Positions 35,892 to 44,340 of a stretch of 64,000 bases of DNA are shown in pieces. Position 1 is the stretch's first letter. Every line of letters begins with the position of its first letter. Under the pieces are notes generated by a model. It ran no database searches. It worked only from the letters and a program-made list of their open reading frames with translations, and was not told where the DNA came from. The translations under genes were made by a program, and so were the position numbers. Origin of the DNA: Flavobacterium potami (GTDB taxonomy: Bacteria; Bacteroidota; Bacteroidia; Flavobacteriales; Flavobacteriaceae); NCBI RefSeq assembly GCF_020026915.1, contig NZ_JAINUY010000003.1, forward strand, positions 186,001 through 250,000, read 5' to 3'.

Positions 35892-36284
35892 TTAGGTCGA
35901 TTCGTCAATATAAGTTTTTAAATACCAAATCCTCTTTCTTTTCTCAAAAATATATTCTGCAAGAATACCATTATCAATACCTTTTCTTTTAATAATGTAG
36001 GTGTTATTTTTCGGTATATTTTTATATTGATAAGTACTTCCTTTGTCGTTTAACTGAATCTGTTTGTAATCACTTTTGGCAATGGTGTAATTTACTAATT
36101 CAAAATCATCATTTAATAGTTTGACAGTAATGGGAAAATTAATTCGACTTAAATGAAAATTTTTATCCGAATTAAATTTCTTTAAAAAAGTAGTAAAATT
36201 TTCATCTGCAACAACAGGTTTTGTCTGTGCATTAATGAAATTCATTAAAAGAAAAAGGCTTAAAAGAGTAATTATTTTCTTCAT
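35892..36284 (-). CDS. Exported DUF4348-like protein
   Basis: 130 aa with a signal peptide (MKKIITLLSLFLLMNFINAQ). The mature part FTTFLKKFNSDKNFHLSRINFPI resembles the exported DUF4348 family of Bacteroidota (unknown function). Its ATG overlaps the stop of the DUF1697 gene (TAATG), so the two are translationally coupled. Confidence 0.6.
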   Translation of the reverse strand: MKKIITLLSLFLLMNFINAQTKPVVADENFTTFLKKFNSDKNFHLSRINFPITVKLLNDDFELVNYTIAKSDYKQIQLNDKGSTYQYKNIPKNNTYIIKRKGIDNGILAEYIFEKRKRIWYLKTYIDEST

Positions 36285-36823
36285 TATTCTTCATACATTT
36301 TAAGCAAATTCGTAACCGTGTTCCAGTTTCGAATTGTAGCTGTTACATTCAATTTTTTCTCAATATACTTTTGATCAAAACGGGTTTTTCCAGCTCCAAC
36401 TGCGTATTTAATAAAAATCCTGTTTTCATCAATACTGGCTTCATCTGGTTTAAACTGACTGATTTTTAAATCGTTTATATTTTCTTTTTTCAAATTCGTA
36501 GAAACAAAAGCCACATACAACTTTTTGCTATCAATATCTTTCTCTTTCAAAAAAGGATTATTTGTAAAACACGCTTCTAAATTTTCTTTAGTAATCATGA
36601 CAACTGGAACTTCATGCCCAAAAACTTTAAAAATTTCCTGTTTAATCATAAAACCAATTTTTGATGCTTCTTCTTCGCTGTCTACAAAAACATTTCCAGA
36701 TTGCAGATAAGTACGTACATTTTGAAAACCAAGATTTTCCAACATTGCTTTCAAAGCTTCCATTTTCATCATATTATGTCCGGAAACATTAATTCCGCGT
36801 AAAAGTGCTAAGTGTGTTTTCAT
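36284..36823 (-). CDS. DUF1697 family protein
   Basis: 179 aa from MKTHLALLRGINVSGHNMM. The family signature LLRGINVGG-like start, MKMEALKAMLENLGFQNV, TYLQSGNVFVDS and the C-terminal TIRNWNTVTNLLKM are all present. Cytoplasmic, function unknown. The in-frame upstream Met seven codons earlier is not in the family pattern. It is coupled to the downstream exported protein by a 1-bp overlap. Confidence 0.88.
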   Translation of the reverse strand: MKTHLALLRGINVSGHNMMKMEALKAMLENLGFQNVRTYLQSGNVFVDSEEEASKIGFMIKQEIFKVFGHEVPVVMITKENLEACFTNNPFLKEKDIDSKKLYVAFVSTNLKKENINDLKISQFKPDEASIDENRIFIKYAVGAGKTRFDQKYIEKKLNVTATIRNWNTVTNLLKMYEE

Positions 36824-36901
36824 TTTAAGAGATTTAAAAAACAAAAAGTATCCAATTTTAAAATTGAATACTTTTAGTATATCGTAACAAACTTACGGTT
36901 T

Positions 36902-37324
36902 TTATTTTGCTTTTTCGTAGGTACCTCCAGCATCGCACATAGATGCTCCGCTTCTTAATTTACCTTCAAATAGATACAAAAGCTCTTTGGTACCTCCAAC
37001 ACCAGTAGAACAGCTATAAACTAAATTAGTAGAACTACGGTAAGTTAAATCTAAACTAGGATTATTGTCCAGAATTACAACTTGAAAAGTTCCGCTTGCA
37101 GTAATAGTCCCGTCTTTGGTTGTACGAGTTTTTGTAAATGTGTTATCTTTATTAAAGACATAATTCTCTGTCCATAAAAACGCACTATTTACATCTTTAA
37201 CTTCATGAGTATTTACCCATTTACCGTAATAATCTGAGTTTGCCGTTTGCAGGCTATCTTCAGAATCGTTAGAACATGAAACAAGAGAAATCATCAATAC
37301 AATTAAAAGTCCAATTTTTTTCAT
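36902..37324 (-). CDS. Lipocalin-like lipoprotein, paralogue A
   Basis: 140 aa. Lipobox LVSC (Cys17) followed by SNDSED, acidic residues that fit the Bacteroidota surface lipoprotein export signal. The mature part YYGKWVNTHEV, NYVFNKDNTFTKTRTTKDGT and a Cys near each end of the barrel look like a small lipocalin-type beta-barrel. It is about as long as the neighbour at 37366-37794 and shares its layout, so they are tandem paralogues in one operon. Function unknown. Confidence 0.7.
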   Translation of the reverse strand: MKKIGLLIVLMISLVSCSNDSEDSLQTANSDYYGKWVNTHEVKDVNSAFLWTENYVFNKDNTFTKTRTTKDGTITASGTFQVVILDNNPSLDLTYRSSTNLVYSCSTGVGGTKELLYLFEGKLRSGASMCDAGGTYEKAK

Positions 37325-37365
37325 TTTTAAAGTTTTTAAGGTTATTATTTTTCAAATTTTATTAC

Positions 37366-37794
37366 TTAGATTTTTTCATACGCTATTTGCGGTCCTTTAC
37401 ACAGTGACCATCCGTTATATAAAGTTCCAGTATTGTTTAGGATAAATAGATTTTCAGTAAGATCAGAACTACAAGTTCCGATTATATCATTTTGCGCGGT
37501 ATACTTTAATTTTAGTTCTATTCTGTCTTCAACTTTATTAACTGAATACGTTCCGACCACAGTTTTAGTTTTACCGTCTTTTGTTCTTGTTTTGGCAAAT
37601 TTTCCTTTAGAGCTAAAATTATAGGTTTCTTGCCACTCAATAACAGGAATGCTATTTGCAAGAGGACTATTATTTCTACTCATAAAAGTTAATGTCCATT
37701 TGCCAAAATAAATTTCTTTATTATTATCATTATCATCGTTAGAACAAGATACGGTTGCGATAAGCAGCAATACTAAAAATGTAATTTTTTTCAT
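37366..37794 (-). CDS. Lipocalin-like lipoprotein, paralogue B
   Basis: 142 aa. Lipobox TVSC (Cys17) followed by SNDDNDNN, a strong surface-export signal. Mature part IYFGKWTLTFMS, ETYNFSSKGKFAKTRTKDGK, GTCSSDLTENLFI, GWSLCKG: same order of motifs as paralogue A (GKW, FAKTRT/FTKTRT, a central Cys and a C-terminal Cys). First gene of the pair. A terminator-like hairpin lies about 110 bp upstream on the same strand. Confidence 0.7.
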   Translation of the reverse strand: MKKITFLVLLLIATVSCSNDDNDNNKEIYFGKWTLTFMSRNNSPLANSIPVIEWQETYNFSSKGKFAKTRTKDGKTKTVVGTYSVNKVEDRIELKLKYTAQNDIIGTCSSDLTENLFILNNTGTLYNGWSLCKGPQIAYEKI

Positions 37795-38225
37795 ATTTGG
37801 TTTATGTTTTAAGGTTACTATTTATTATTAAGATTTTACTTCTTTAAAATAGTTGCGTATGGATTGTAAGACTTAACATTAAGATAATATTTAGCCATAA
37901 AAAAAACTCCGCTGGAAAATCCAACGGAGCTTAAACAATTTGAATTAGTAAACATTGTTTAAAATAATATCTTCTTTTTAAAACCCCATAAAATATAGTG
38001 ATGATCGAAACTTGATGACTATTTAATACGAAGATTTAACTTTTTTAGAATGGTTGCGTCAATCTTTAAATTTTAACTTCAAAAAACATTCAAATACCTG
38101 AAAACTATAATTCATTTTCAAATTTCCCAATTAAAATCTATCTTCGCTTTTTAATAAATTCCAATTAAATAAATTCCAAATTCTTCCAAATCTAAAATCA
38201 GCAATCTAAAATCTAAAATAATTTA
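37795..38225. other. 431-bp intergenic region between lipoprotein B and recG
   Basis: AT-rich divergent region. It holds a minus-strand terminator-like hairpin (37899-37930) and a second inverted repeat just upstream of it: TTAAACAA (37931-37938) against TTGTTTAA (about 37955-37962). The last 100 bp before recG consist of word-like sequence (CCAAATT, TCTAAAATC, AATCTAAAATC). No coding frame is supported. Confidence 0.6.
37899..37930 (-). terminator. Orphan intrinsic terminator upstream of the lipoprotein pair
   Basis: Read on the minus strand: CTCCGTTGG, loop ATTTT, CCAGCGGAG, then TTTTTTTT. The one non-Watson-Crick pair is a G-U wobble on the minus-strand RNA. No protein gene ends before it on this strand, so it terminates an untranslated transcript. 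Confidence 0.75.
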
Positions 38226-40334
38226 ATGTCTAATAATCTTCTAGAAACTCCAATTGAATACTTAAAAGGTGTTGGTCCCACTCGTGGCCAGTTACTTCGC
38301 AAGGAATTGGGTATTCATAAGTATGGAGATTTAGTTAATTTTTTTCCAAACCGATATATAGACAGAACACGTTATTACAAGATTAATGAATTGCAGAATA
38401 CAGGTTCTGAAGTTCAAATTATTGGAAAAATAATTCATATTAAAACTGTCGAATTTGCTAAAAATAAAAAACGACTAGTTGCTACTTTTGTTGATGATAC
38501 AGGACAAATCGATTTAAATTGGTTTCAAGGCCATAAATGGATTCGCGAAAGTTTAAAACTGAATGAAACTATTGTAATCTTTGGAAAATGTACTCTTTAC
38601 GGAAGCCAATTTAGTATGGCGCATCCTGAAATTGAATTATTAAGTGAGCACGAAAGAAGTCTTCGTTCGGCAATGCAGCCCGTCTATCCTTCTACGGAAG
38701 CTTTAGCTAACAAAGGAATTTCAAATCGAACCATTAACAAAATAATGGAACAGCTTTTTTTGGAAACACAAGCTTTGTTTACTGAAACTTTTCCACCTTT
38801 TTTAATTGAAGAATTAAAACTGATTCCGAAAAAAGCAGCTTTATTTAATATCCATTTTCCGAAAAGTGCAGATATTTTAGCGAAAGCACAATTTAGACTA
38901 AAATTTGAGGAGTTGTTTTTTATTCAACTTCAATTGATTACCAAAAATCTTATCCGAAAACATAAAATTAAAGGGCATCCCTTCACAAAAGTGGGTGAAC
39001 TTTTTAATGAGTTCTATCAAAATCATTTGCCTTTTGATTTAACCAATGCTCAAAAAAGAGTGATTAAAGAAATCAGAACCGATATGGGAAGCAACGCCCA
39101 AATGAATCGTCTTTTGCAAGGTGATGTTGGTTCAGGAAAAACAATTGTCGCTTTCATGAGCATGCTTTTAGCCATTGATAATGGTTTTCAGGCATGCTTA
39201 ATGGCTCCAACCGAAATTTTGGCCAATCAGCACTTTCTTGGTTTGTCTGAGTTTGCTAAAACACTAAACATCAACATCCGAATCTTGACAGGTTCTACCA
39301 AGACTTCTGAAAGAAAAATTATTCATGAAGAATTAGAAAGTGGAGAACTCAAAATTCTCATTGGAACTCATGCTTTACTAGAAGATAAGGTTAAATTTCA
39401 AAATCTAGGCTTGGCAGTAATTGATGAGCAGCATCGTTTTGGTGTCGAACAGCGTTCAAAATTGTGGAAGAAAAATGATATTCCGCCACATATTTTGGTA
39501 ATGACTGCCACTCCAATTCCGAGAACACTGGCAATGAGTTTATATGGTGATCTCGATATCTCTGTAATTGATGAATTACCGCCTGGAAGAAAACCAATTC
39601 AAACGGTACATCGTTATGATACGAATAGATTGAAAGTCTGGAAATTTCTTCGTGATGAAATTGCAAAAGGCCGACAAATTTATATCGTTTATCCTTTAAT
39701 TCAGGAATCTGAGAAAATGGATTATAAAGATTTAATGGATGGTTATGAAAGTATTTCACGAGATTTTCCGCTTCCACAATATTCAATTTCCATTTTACAT
39801 GGAAAGATGAAACCTGCAGATAAAGACGAAGAAATGAAACGTTTCTCTGAAGGAAAAACCAATATAATGGTCGCAACAACTGTAATAGAAGTTGGAGTAA
39901 ATGTGCCAAATGCCAGTGTAATGATTATTGAAAGTGCTGAAAGATTTGGACTTTCGCAATTGCACCAACTACGAGGGCGTGTGGGGCGTGGTGCCGAACA
40001 AAGTTATTGTATTTTAATGACGGGACATAAATTAAGTTCTGACAGTAAAACAAGAATGGAAACCATGGTACAAACCAATGACGGTTTCGAAATTGCAGAA
40101 GTCGATCTAAAACTACGTGGTCCTGGAGATTTGATGGGTACACAGCAAAGTGGTGTTTTAAATCTTCAAATTGCAGATATTGTTAGAGATCGAGATATCC
40201 TTTCTTTAGCTAGAAATTATGCTATGAAGATTCTAAAAGAAGACTCTGCTCTTCAAAAACCAGAACACGCCATTTTAAGGGCAATTTTTATAGAATTGAC
40301 CAAGAAAAAGAATATTTGGAATTATATTTCTTAA
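38226..40334 (+). CDS. recG: ATP-dependent DNA helicase RecG
   Basis: 702 aa, full length. N-terminal wedge domain with OB fold (GSEVQIIGKIIHIKTVEF, LNWFQGHKWI), then superfamily 2 motor: motif I LLQGDVGSGKTIVA, motif Ia APTEILANQH, motif II VIDEQHRFG, motif III MTATPIPRTLAMSLYGDLD, motif V TTVIEVGVNVPNA, motif VI QLHQLRGRVGRG. RecG reverses stalled replication forks and processes recombination intermediates. The word-like hairpin at 40333-40418 begins at its stop codon. Confidence 0.97.
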   Translation: MSNNLLETPIEYLKGVGPTRGQLLRKELGIHKYGDLVNFFPNRYIDRTRYYKINELQNTGSEVQIIGKIIHIKTVEFAKNKKRLVATFVDDTGQIDLNWFQGHKWIRESLKLNETIVIFGKCTLYGSQFSMAHPEIELLSEHERSLRSAMQPVYPSTEALANKGISNRTINKIMEQLFLETQALFTETFPPFLIEELKLIPKKAALFNIHFPKSADILAKAQFRLKFEELFFIQLQLITKNLIRKHKIKGHPFTKVGELFNEFYQNHLPFDLTNAQKRVIKEIRTDMGSNAQMNRLLQGDVGSGKTIVAFMSMLLAIDNGFQACLMAPTEILANQHFLGLSEFAKTLNINIRILTGSTKTSERKIIHEELESGELKILIGTHALLEDKVKFQNLGLAVIDEQHRFGVEQRSKLWKKNDIPPHILVMTATPIPRTLAMSLYGDLDISVIDELPPGRKPIQTVHRYDTNRLKVWKFLRDEIAKGRQIYIVYPLIQESEKMDYKDLMDGYESISRDFPLPQYSISILHGKMKPADKDEEMKRFSEGKTNIMVATTVIEVGVNVPNASVMIIESAERFGLSQLHQLRGRVGRGAEQSYCILMTGHKLSSDSKTRMETMVQTNDGFEIAEVDLKLRGPGDLMGTQQSGVLNLQIADIVRDRDILSLARNYAMKILKEDSALQKPEHAILRAIFIELTKKKNIWNYIS

Positions 40335-40418
40335 GGTTCAAAGGGACAAAGGTTCAGAGGCTCAGAGGTTTCCCCTCTAAATCTTTGTCCCTTTGTTCCT
40401 CTGTAACTTTGAACCTTT
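40333..40418. repeat. Word-like hairpin immediately after recG
   Basis: AAGGTTCAAAG at the recG stop faces CTTTGAACCTT at 40408-40418; inside, GGGACAAAG faces CTTTGTCCC and CAGAGG faces CCTCTG. It would serve as a long terminator-like stem. Its right arm shares 26 of 29 bases with 17202-17230. Confidence 0.75.
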
Positions 40419-40428
40419 AAAAAAAAAA

Positions 40429-40528
40429 CTTCACTGCGTCAGACCAAAACCTTGTTTTTTTATTCAGGTAATTTAGATTTGTTGGGGGCCAAATTTAATA
40501 TTGAATATTTTTAGCTGACACAATGAAG
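40429..40528 (-). ncRNA. Candidate 100-nt structured RNA element with closed 14-bp stem
   Basis: Read on the minus strand: CTTCATTGTGTCAG (40528-40515) pairs with CTGACGCAGTGAAG (40442-40429) over all 14 positions, two of them G-U. On the plus strand those two would be C-A mismatches, so the minus RNA is favoured. A 10-nt T run (40428-40419) follows directly. It lies 10 bp past the stop of the PAS gene on the same strand. It may be an unusual terminator with a 72-nt loop, a 3'UTR-derived RNA or a MITE-like insert. Confidence 0.45.
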
Positions 40529-40538
40529 TATATTTTAT

Positions 40539-41141
40539 TTATTTTTTGGGAACATTTTTCTTTTCGAAAAGTCCGCTGAATAAGCCTTTACTGATTTTGT
40601 TTTTATCGTCTTTTCCGGTGGCGATTAAATGATCAATATATTCCATGTACGTTTTCTTGCGTTCTTCAAGAAAACCAACCAAATACTCTTCAGAAGCCTG
40701 TATACCAGTTGTTTCTTCTATATGCAAAAGCTTTTTATATAATGGTTCAATAAATTTGACAATGATTTCATTTGGAACTGATTTTCTAGTTCCAAAAAAA
40801 CCTACTATATCTCCATCTGTATCTGCGATAATTTTAAAATCGGTAACAACCCAGTAATAACGACCCGTTTTGGCCATATTTTTTATAATTACATGAATAT
40901 TTTCACTCGATTTAATACTATCCCATAAAAATTTGAAAATCACTTTTGGCATATCAGGATGTCGAATAATGTTATGTGGCTGACCAATTAATTCAAATTC
41001 GTCATAACCAGAAACATCTATAAAGTCTTCATTGGCATATAAAATGGTTCCTTTTTTGTCAGTTTTACTTAGCAGTACTTTATTCTTATTCCAATCCACT
41101 TCTCTATCAGAGGGCGTTGGACGATTTATTCTGATATCCAT
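40539..41141 (-). CDS. PAS-domain protein (Aer-like)
   Basis: 200 aa, soluble. One PAS domain (about residues 22-120): SKTDKKGTILYANEDFIDVSGY, LIGQPHNIIRHPDMPKVIF, MAKTGRYYWVVTDFKII. The NIIRHPDMP and YYWV segments are those of the FAD-binding PAS of aerotaxis receptor Aer. The C-terminal helices (EPLYKKLLHIEETTGI) contain no kinase, cyclase or methyl-accepting domain, so it must signal through a partner, plausibly the membrane protein encoded 54 bp upstream. Confidence 0.85.
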   Translation of the reverse strand: MDIRINRPTPSDREVDWNKNKVLLSKTDKKGTILYANEDFIDVSGYDEFELIGQPHNIIRHPDMPKVIFKFLWDSIKSSENIHVIIKNMAKTGRYYWVVTDFKIIADTDGDIVGFFGTRKSVPNEIIVKFIEPLYKKLLHIEETTGIQASEEYLVGFLEERKKTYMEYIDHLIATGKDDKNKISKGLFSGLFEKKNVPKK

Positions 41142-41195
41142 AAATTTGCATTTTAGTTACTATACAATCTTATAAGTTTGTAGGCTTCTATTTTA

Positions 41196-42056
41196 TTAAA
41201 TCGAATTTCTGCTGTTGGTAGATTTTACATGAATATCATTAACCAAATCATCAATTTTTTTAGCACTTTCTCTCATCATTTCAAGATAAGACAACAATTT
41301 ATCATTGTCTGTATGCCCTTTAGAAACATCGATTAATTTTAAAACCGAATTAACTGGAAGTTTAAGATCTAGAGTTGTTCTGTGAATAAAGTCGTTATAA
41401 TCTTTTGTAGCCGACATTGAACTGTATTTTGCTGAGGCCAATTTCATATTTTCCAATTCATATTCATCTGAAATTTTAGAAATATGATTTTCACTGTGTT
41501 CTTTAAAATAGTATGCCCAATAACCATTCAATAAAAATACTACTGCAGCCAGAACAGTATGCAGTATAAGGGTTTCCATATCAAAATTAACTTGCGAAAA
41601 ATAAACCTGAAGTCCATTTGCATCATTATAAATAAAATTTTGCAAGTAAGCCAATCCGGCATGGTGAAGAATTACTAATAAAGTTAGCGGAATTTGAAGT
41701 CTCCAATTTTGATAAATAATTAATATCGTGCTGGCAATAAATACCGTGAAGTGCATTTCGAACATTCCGTGCATTTGGTAAATATACTGTGCCATAAAAA
41801 TAGCCAATACAATAGACAAGACATACTGATAAAACTTAGAATTCTTCATGAAAAATTTGGCCGAATAATAAGCCAGAAGATTCAACGTTCCTACTCCTAC
41901 TCCAATTTCGAAAGTATCATATTTAAAGGATAATCCGATACCGAGAAGAAAATAAACGGCAAGAACATAATTAATAATTGTATCCGATTTTTGTGTCATT
42001 GTCGACATAAAACTGTGCAGATAATCCTGTTCATTCAAACTAGCTTTTGGTTTCAT
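41196..42056 (-). CDS. Six-helix membrane sensor with degenerate histidine-kinase dimerization domain
   Basis: 286 aa. About six membrane helices between residues 27 and 190, with HGMFEMHFTVFIAS, LIIYQNWRLQIP and LVILHHAGLAYLQ, the pattern of the membrane module found in some methyl-accepting and GGDEF sensors. The cytoplasmic tail (YNDFIHRTTLDLKLPVNSVL, then DKLLSYLEMMRESAKKIDDLV) aligns with a HisKA dimerization domain, but the phospho-acceptor His position reads Leu and no ATPase domain follows. It is therefore unlikely to be a kinase by itself. Encoded between a thioredoxin-like gene and an Aer-like PAS gene. Confidence 0.65.
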   Translation of the reverse strand: MKPKASLNEQDYLHSFMSTMTQKSDTIINYVLAVYFLLGIGLSFKYDTFEIGVGVGTLNLLAYYSAKFFMKNSKFYQYVLSIVLAIFMAQYIYQMHGMFEMHFTVFIASTILIIYQNWRLQIPLTLLVILHHAGLAYLQNFIYNDANGLQVYFSQVNFDMETLILHTVLAAVVFLLNGYWAYYFKEHSENHISKISDEYELENMKLASAKYSSMSATKDYNDFIHRTTLDLKLPVNSVLKLIDVSKGHTDNDKLLSYLEMMRESAKKIDDLVNDIHVKSTNSRNSI

Positions 42057-42085
42057 AGATTTAAGTTTTTGGGTTTTGGATAGAT

Positions 42086-42685
42086 TTATTTAGTGCATTT
42101 TGGTAACGAACATCCGTAGGCCTTAAGAGCCAAAGCATTAAAAGAAGGGCTATATTTTTTACTCAACAAAGAATCGATTGCCATCTGAGCATAATTACTT
42201 TTGGCATCTGTACAATATCTGGTTTTATTGTAGTTGCCTCTGTAGTATAAATTGTGGTAAGGATCTAACAAAACCGCTTGAGGCGTCGAGAAAACACCAC
42301 ATTTTTTGGCAATTCCTTCATCAAAATAGACTGGAATTTTAGCATTAAATTTCTCCTGAATCTCATCAATCGTAAAATTCCTTTGCTTGTTTAAGACTAC
42401 GATCTTAAAATTGATCTGATTTCCGTATTTCTTAATTAAATCGCTGACATGTGGTACATTGAAACGGGAACAAGGACAGTCCGGATTGAAGAAATGAATA
42501 AAAACAGGTTTATTGTCAAATACACAACAAGCTCCTAACTCTACTTTTGAGCCCATTGCGACGGCATGATAATTTTTAGGAACTGGTGTTGGAAGACTAT
42601 ATTTAAACTCGTTCTGCCAAAACAAATAACCAATTGCAAGAATTAACAATGTAAACCATAAACTTAAAAGTAAAGCTTTCTTCAT
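42086..42685 (-). CDS. Membrane-anchored thioredoxin-fold protein
   Basis: 199 aa. N-terminal membrane anchor (ALLLSLWFTLLILAIGYLFW), then a thioredoxin fold facing the periplasm: PVFIHFFNPDCPCSRFNVPH (Cys70, Cys72, a CPC rather than CxxC site), VVLNKQRNFTIDEI, GVFSTPQAVLLDPYHNLYYRG (cis-Pro in STPQ). Further Cys: a CC pair at 53-54 and a C-terminal pair (GCSLPKC). Likely a disulfide reductase or sensor for the envelope. First gene of a minus-strand series with the membrane sensor (29 bp away) and the PAS gene. Confidence 0.75.
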   Translation of the reverse strand: MKKALLLSLWFTLLILAIGYLFWQNEFKYSLPTPVPKNYHAVAMGSKVELGACCVFDNKPVFIHFFNPDCPCSRFNVPHVSDLIKKYGNQINFKIVVLNKQRNFTIDEIQEKFNAKIPVYFDEGIAKKCGVFSTPQAVLLDPYHNLYYRGNYNKTRYCTDAKSNYAQMAIDSLLSKKYSPSFNALALKAYGCSLPKCTK

Positions 42686-43168
42686 AAATTATTTAAAAAC
42701 ATTTTCAAAAAGAATAAACATTTGTTAACAAAACAAACAGTCGAATTAGTTAAAAATCATAAAAAACAACTTCTATTCTTACAATTTAACATAAAAAAGG
42801 AATCAAGCCCCCTTTATTTCTGTTTAAATCGATTATTTTGTTTAATACACCAATGTTACAAATAAAATCGATAAAGTGCAAAAAAAATCAGACAAAATGC
42901 ATAAATTTTATTTCAACCTAGAAAAACTCTGACTTTAATGATTTGTTACTTTAATTAAAAACAGAAACAAGTAAACTTGAATCGAATTATTTTTCTTTAA
43001 AAAAAATTAAACATTAATTAAACCTTTTATTGTCTTTGGAGTCTAAATGCAAACCCTTGTACATACAAATGTTAAATAAAAGCCAACAGCTTTCGATTTC
43101 ACAACAAAAAGTTAAATTTGTAAGCTTACTAAAAACACAAACCTAAAATCTATATTCACCTCAATTTT
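42686..43168. other. 483-bp AT-rich intergenic region upstream of the efflux operon
   Basis: Divergent control region between the thioredoxin-like gene and the RND adaptor. I see the -7 box at 43113-43120 and a minor CCCCC-type block near 42808. No open frame, long inverted repeat or obvious TetR/MarR-type operator is visible. Confidence 0.5.
43113..43120 (+). promoter_or_regulatory. -7 promoter element (TAAATTTG) for the RND efflux operon
   Basis: TAAATTTG, 48 nt before the adaptor ATG. No TTG at a clean -33 distance. Confidence 0.45.
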
Positions 43169-44227
43169 ATGAAACTAAAACACCTCATTTACACCCTTTT
43201 AATTATTGCGATCGGTGGTTTTATCAGTTACAGAATTATCTCAAACAAGAGTAAAAAAGACGACTCTAAAAAGTTTAACGATAAAGATTCTCCAACAACT
43301 GTTAACGGAACTGTAATAAAAACCGCCACTTTTGACAATAATTTATCACTTACAGGTTCTATCGAAGCAAACGAACAAATAGAAATTCATAGTGAGGTTT
43401 CTGGAATTGTAGAAGGTATATTTTTTAACGAAGGAACTTTTGTAAACAAAGGTCAGGTTCTTTTTAAAGTAAATGATATCGAACTTAAAGCACAATTAAG
43501 ACAGGCTGTAACAAAAGAAGGTCTGGCTGCAGAAAACGAAAGAAGAGCGAAATTGTTGCTTCAAAAAGAAGCTATAAGTCAGGAAGAAGCAGACGTTGCA
43601 AGAGCAGATCATGCTTCGGCTCAAGCGCAAAGTCAGTTAATTAGAGCTCAAATTTCTAAAACATCCGTTAGAGCTCCTTTCTCAGGAAAAATTGGTTTAC
43701 GTTCTATTTCCCCAGGAACTTACATTACACCAACGGTTTTAGTAGCTAAATTGGTTAATACTGGAAAGCTAAAAATTACATTTTCTATTCCTGAAAAATA
43801 TGCTTCACAAGTTAAATCAGGTTCTATAATAGATTTTACCGTTTCTGGTTCAGATAAAACATATTCTGCAAAAATTTATGCCATAGAACCAGAAGTTGCA
43901 GTTGCAACACGTACATTACAGATACGTGCAATTGCAGACAATACAGACGGAAAACTTTTTCCAGGAACTTTTGCTGATATCAAATTGCCATTAAACATTA
44001 TTAAAGATGCCATAGTTGTACCTTCTCAGGCTATCATTCCTATTCAGGATGGAAAAAAAGTGTTTATTGCCGATCACGGAAAAGCAAAAGAAGTAATGGT
44101 CGATGCCACAACAAGAACCGATTCTTCAATTTTAATTTTAGCTGGATTAAAAGCAGGAGACACTTTGATAACAAGTGGTGTAATGTCTTTGAAAAATGAA
44201 GCGCCAATTAAAGTAAAAGTAAAATAG
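43169..44227 (+). CDS. RND efflux periplasmic adaptor (membrane fusion protein)
   Basis: 352 aa. N-terminal membrane anchor (LIYTLLIIAIGGFISY), then the HlyD/AcrA order: half-lipoyl QIEIHSEVSGIVEGIFFNEG and VNKGQVLFKVNDIELKAQL, helical hairpin with KEAISQEEADVARADHASA, second half-lipoyl ISKTSVRAPFSGKIGLRSISPG, beta-barrel and membrane-proximal domain. It links the inner-membrane pump to the TolC channel. First gene of the operon; the pump gene follows after 113 bp. Confidence 0.94.
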   Translation: MKLKHLIYTLLIIAIGGFISYRIISNKSKKDDSKKFNDKDSPTTVNGTVIKTATFDNNLSLTGSIEANEQIEIHSEVSGIVEGIFFNEGTFVNKGQVLFKVNDIELKAQLRQAVTKEGLAAENERRAKLLLQKEAISQEEADVARADHASAQAQSQLIRAQISKTSVRAPFSGKIGLRSISPGTYITPTVLVAKLVNTGKLKITFSIPEKYASQVKSGSIIDFTVSGSDKTYSAKIYAIEPEVAVATRTLQIRAIADNTDGKLFPGTFADIKLPLNIIKDAIVVPSQAIIPIQDGKKVFIADHGKAKEVMVDATTRTDSSILILAGLKAGDTLITSGVMSLKNEAPIKVKVK

Positions 44228-44339
44228 TCATAAAGCCAAAAGTCTTAAAGTCAAAAGCTGTAAGATTGAAAATAGATTAAAGTATAGCAGAAATTTAGAA
44301 ATAAATCTCAAATCTTTAAATCTCAAATCTAAAATTACA
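44228..44339. repeat. Word-like spacer between adaptor and pump genes
   Basis: Repeats of AAAGCCAAAAGTCTTAAAGT and TCAAAAGCTGTAAG at the start and AAATCTCAAATCTTTAAATC with TCAAATCTAAAATTAC at the end. No pairing as strong as in the other members of this sequence style. The operon is not interrupted by an obvious terminator here. Confidence 0.45.
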
Positions 44340-44340
44340 A

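Noticed and set aside
39391..39909. 172-codon open frame antisense to recG
   Set aside because: It lies wholly inside recG, whose helicase motifs are intact, and its translation has no family pattern.
40429..40528. Firm call as a MITE
   Set aside because: Inverted ends are present, but no target-site duplication can be seen, and the wobble pattern fits an RNA role better.
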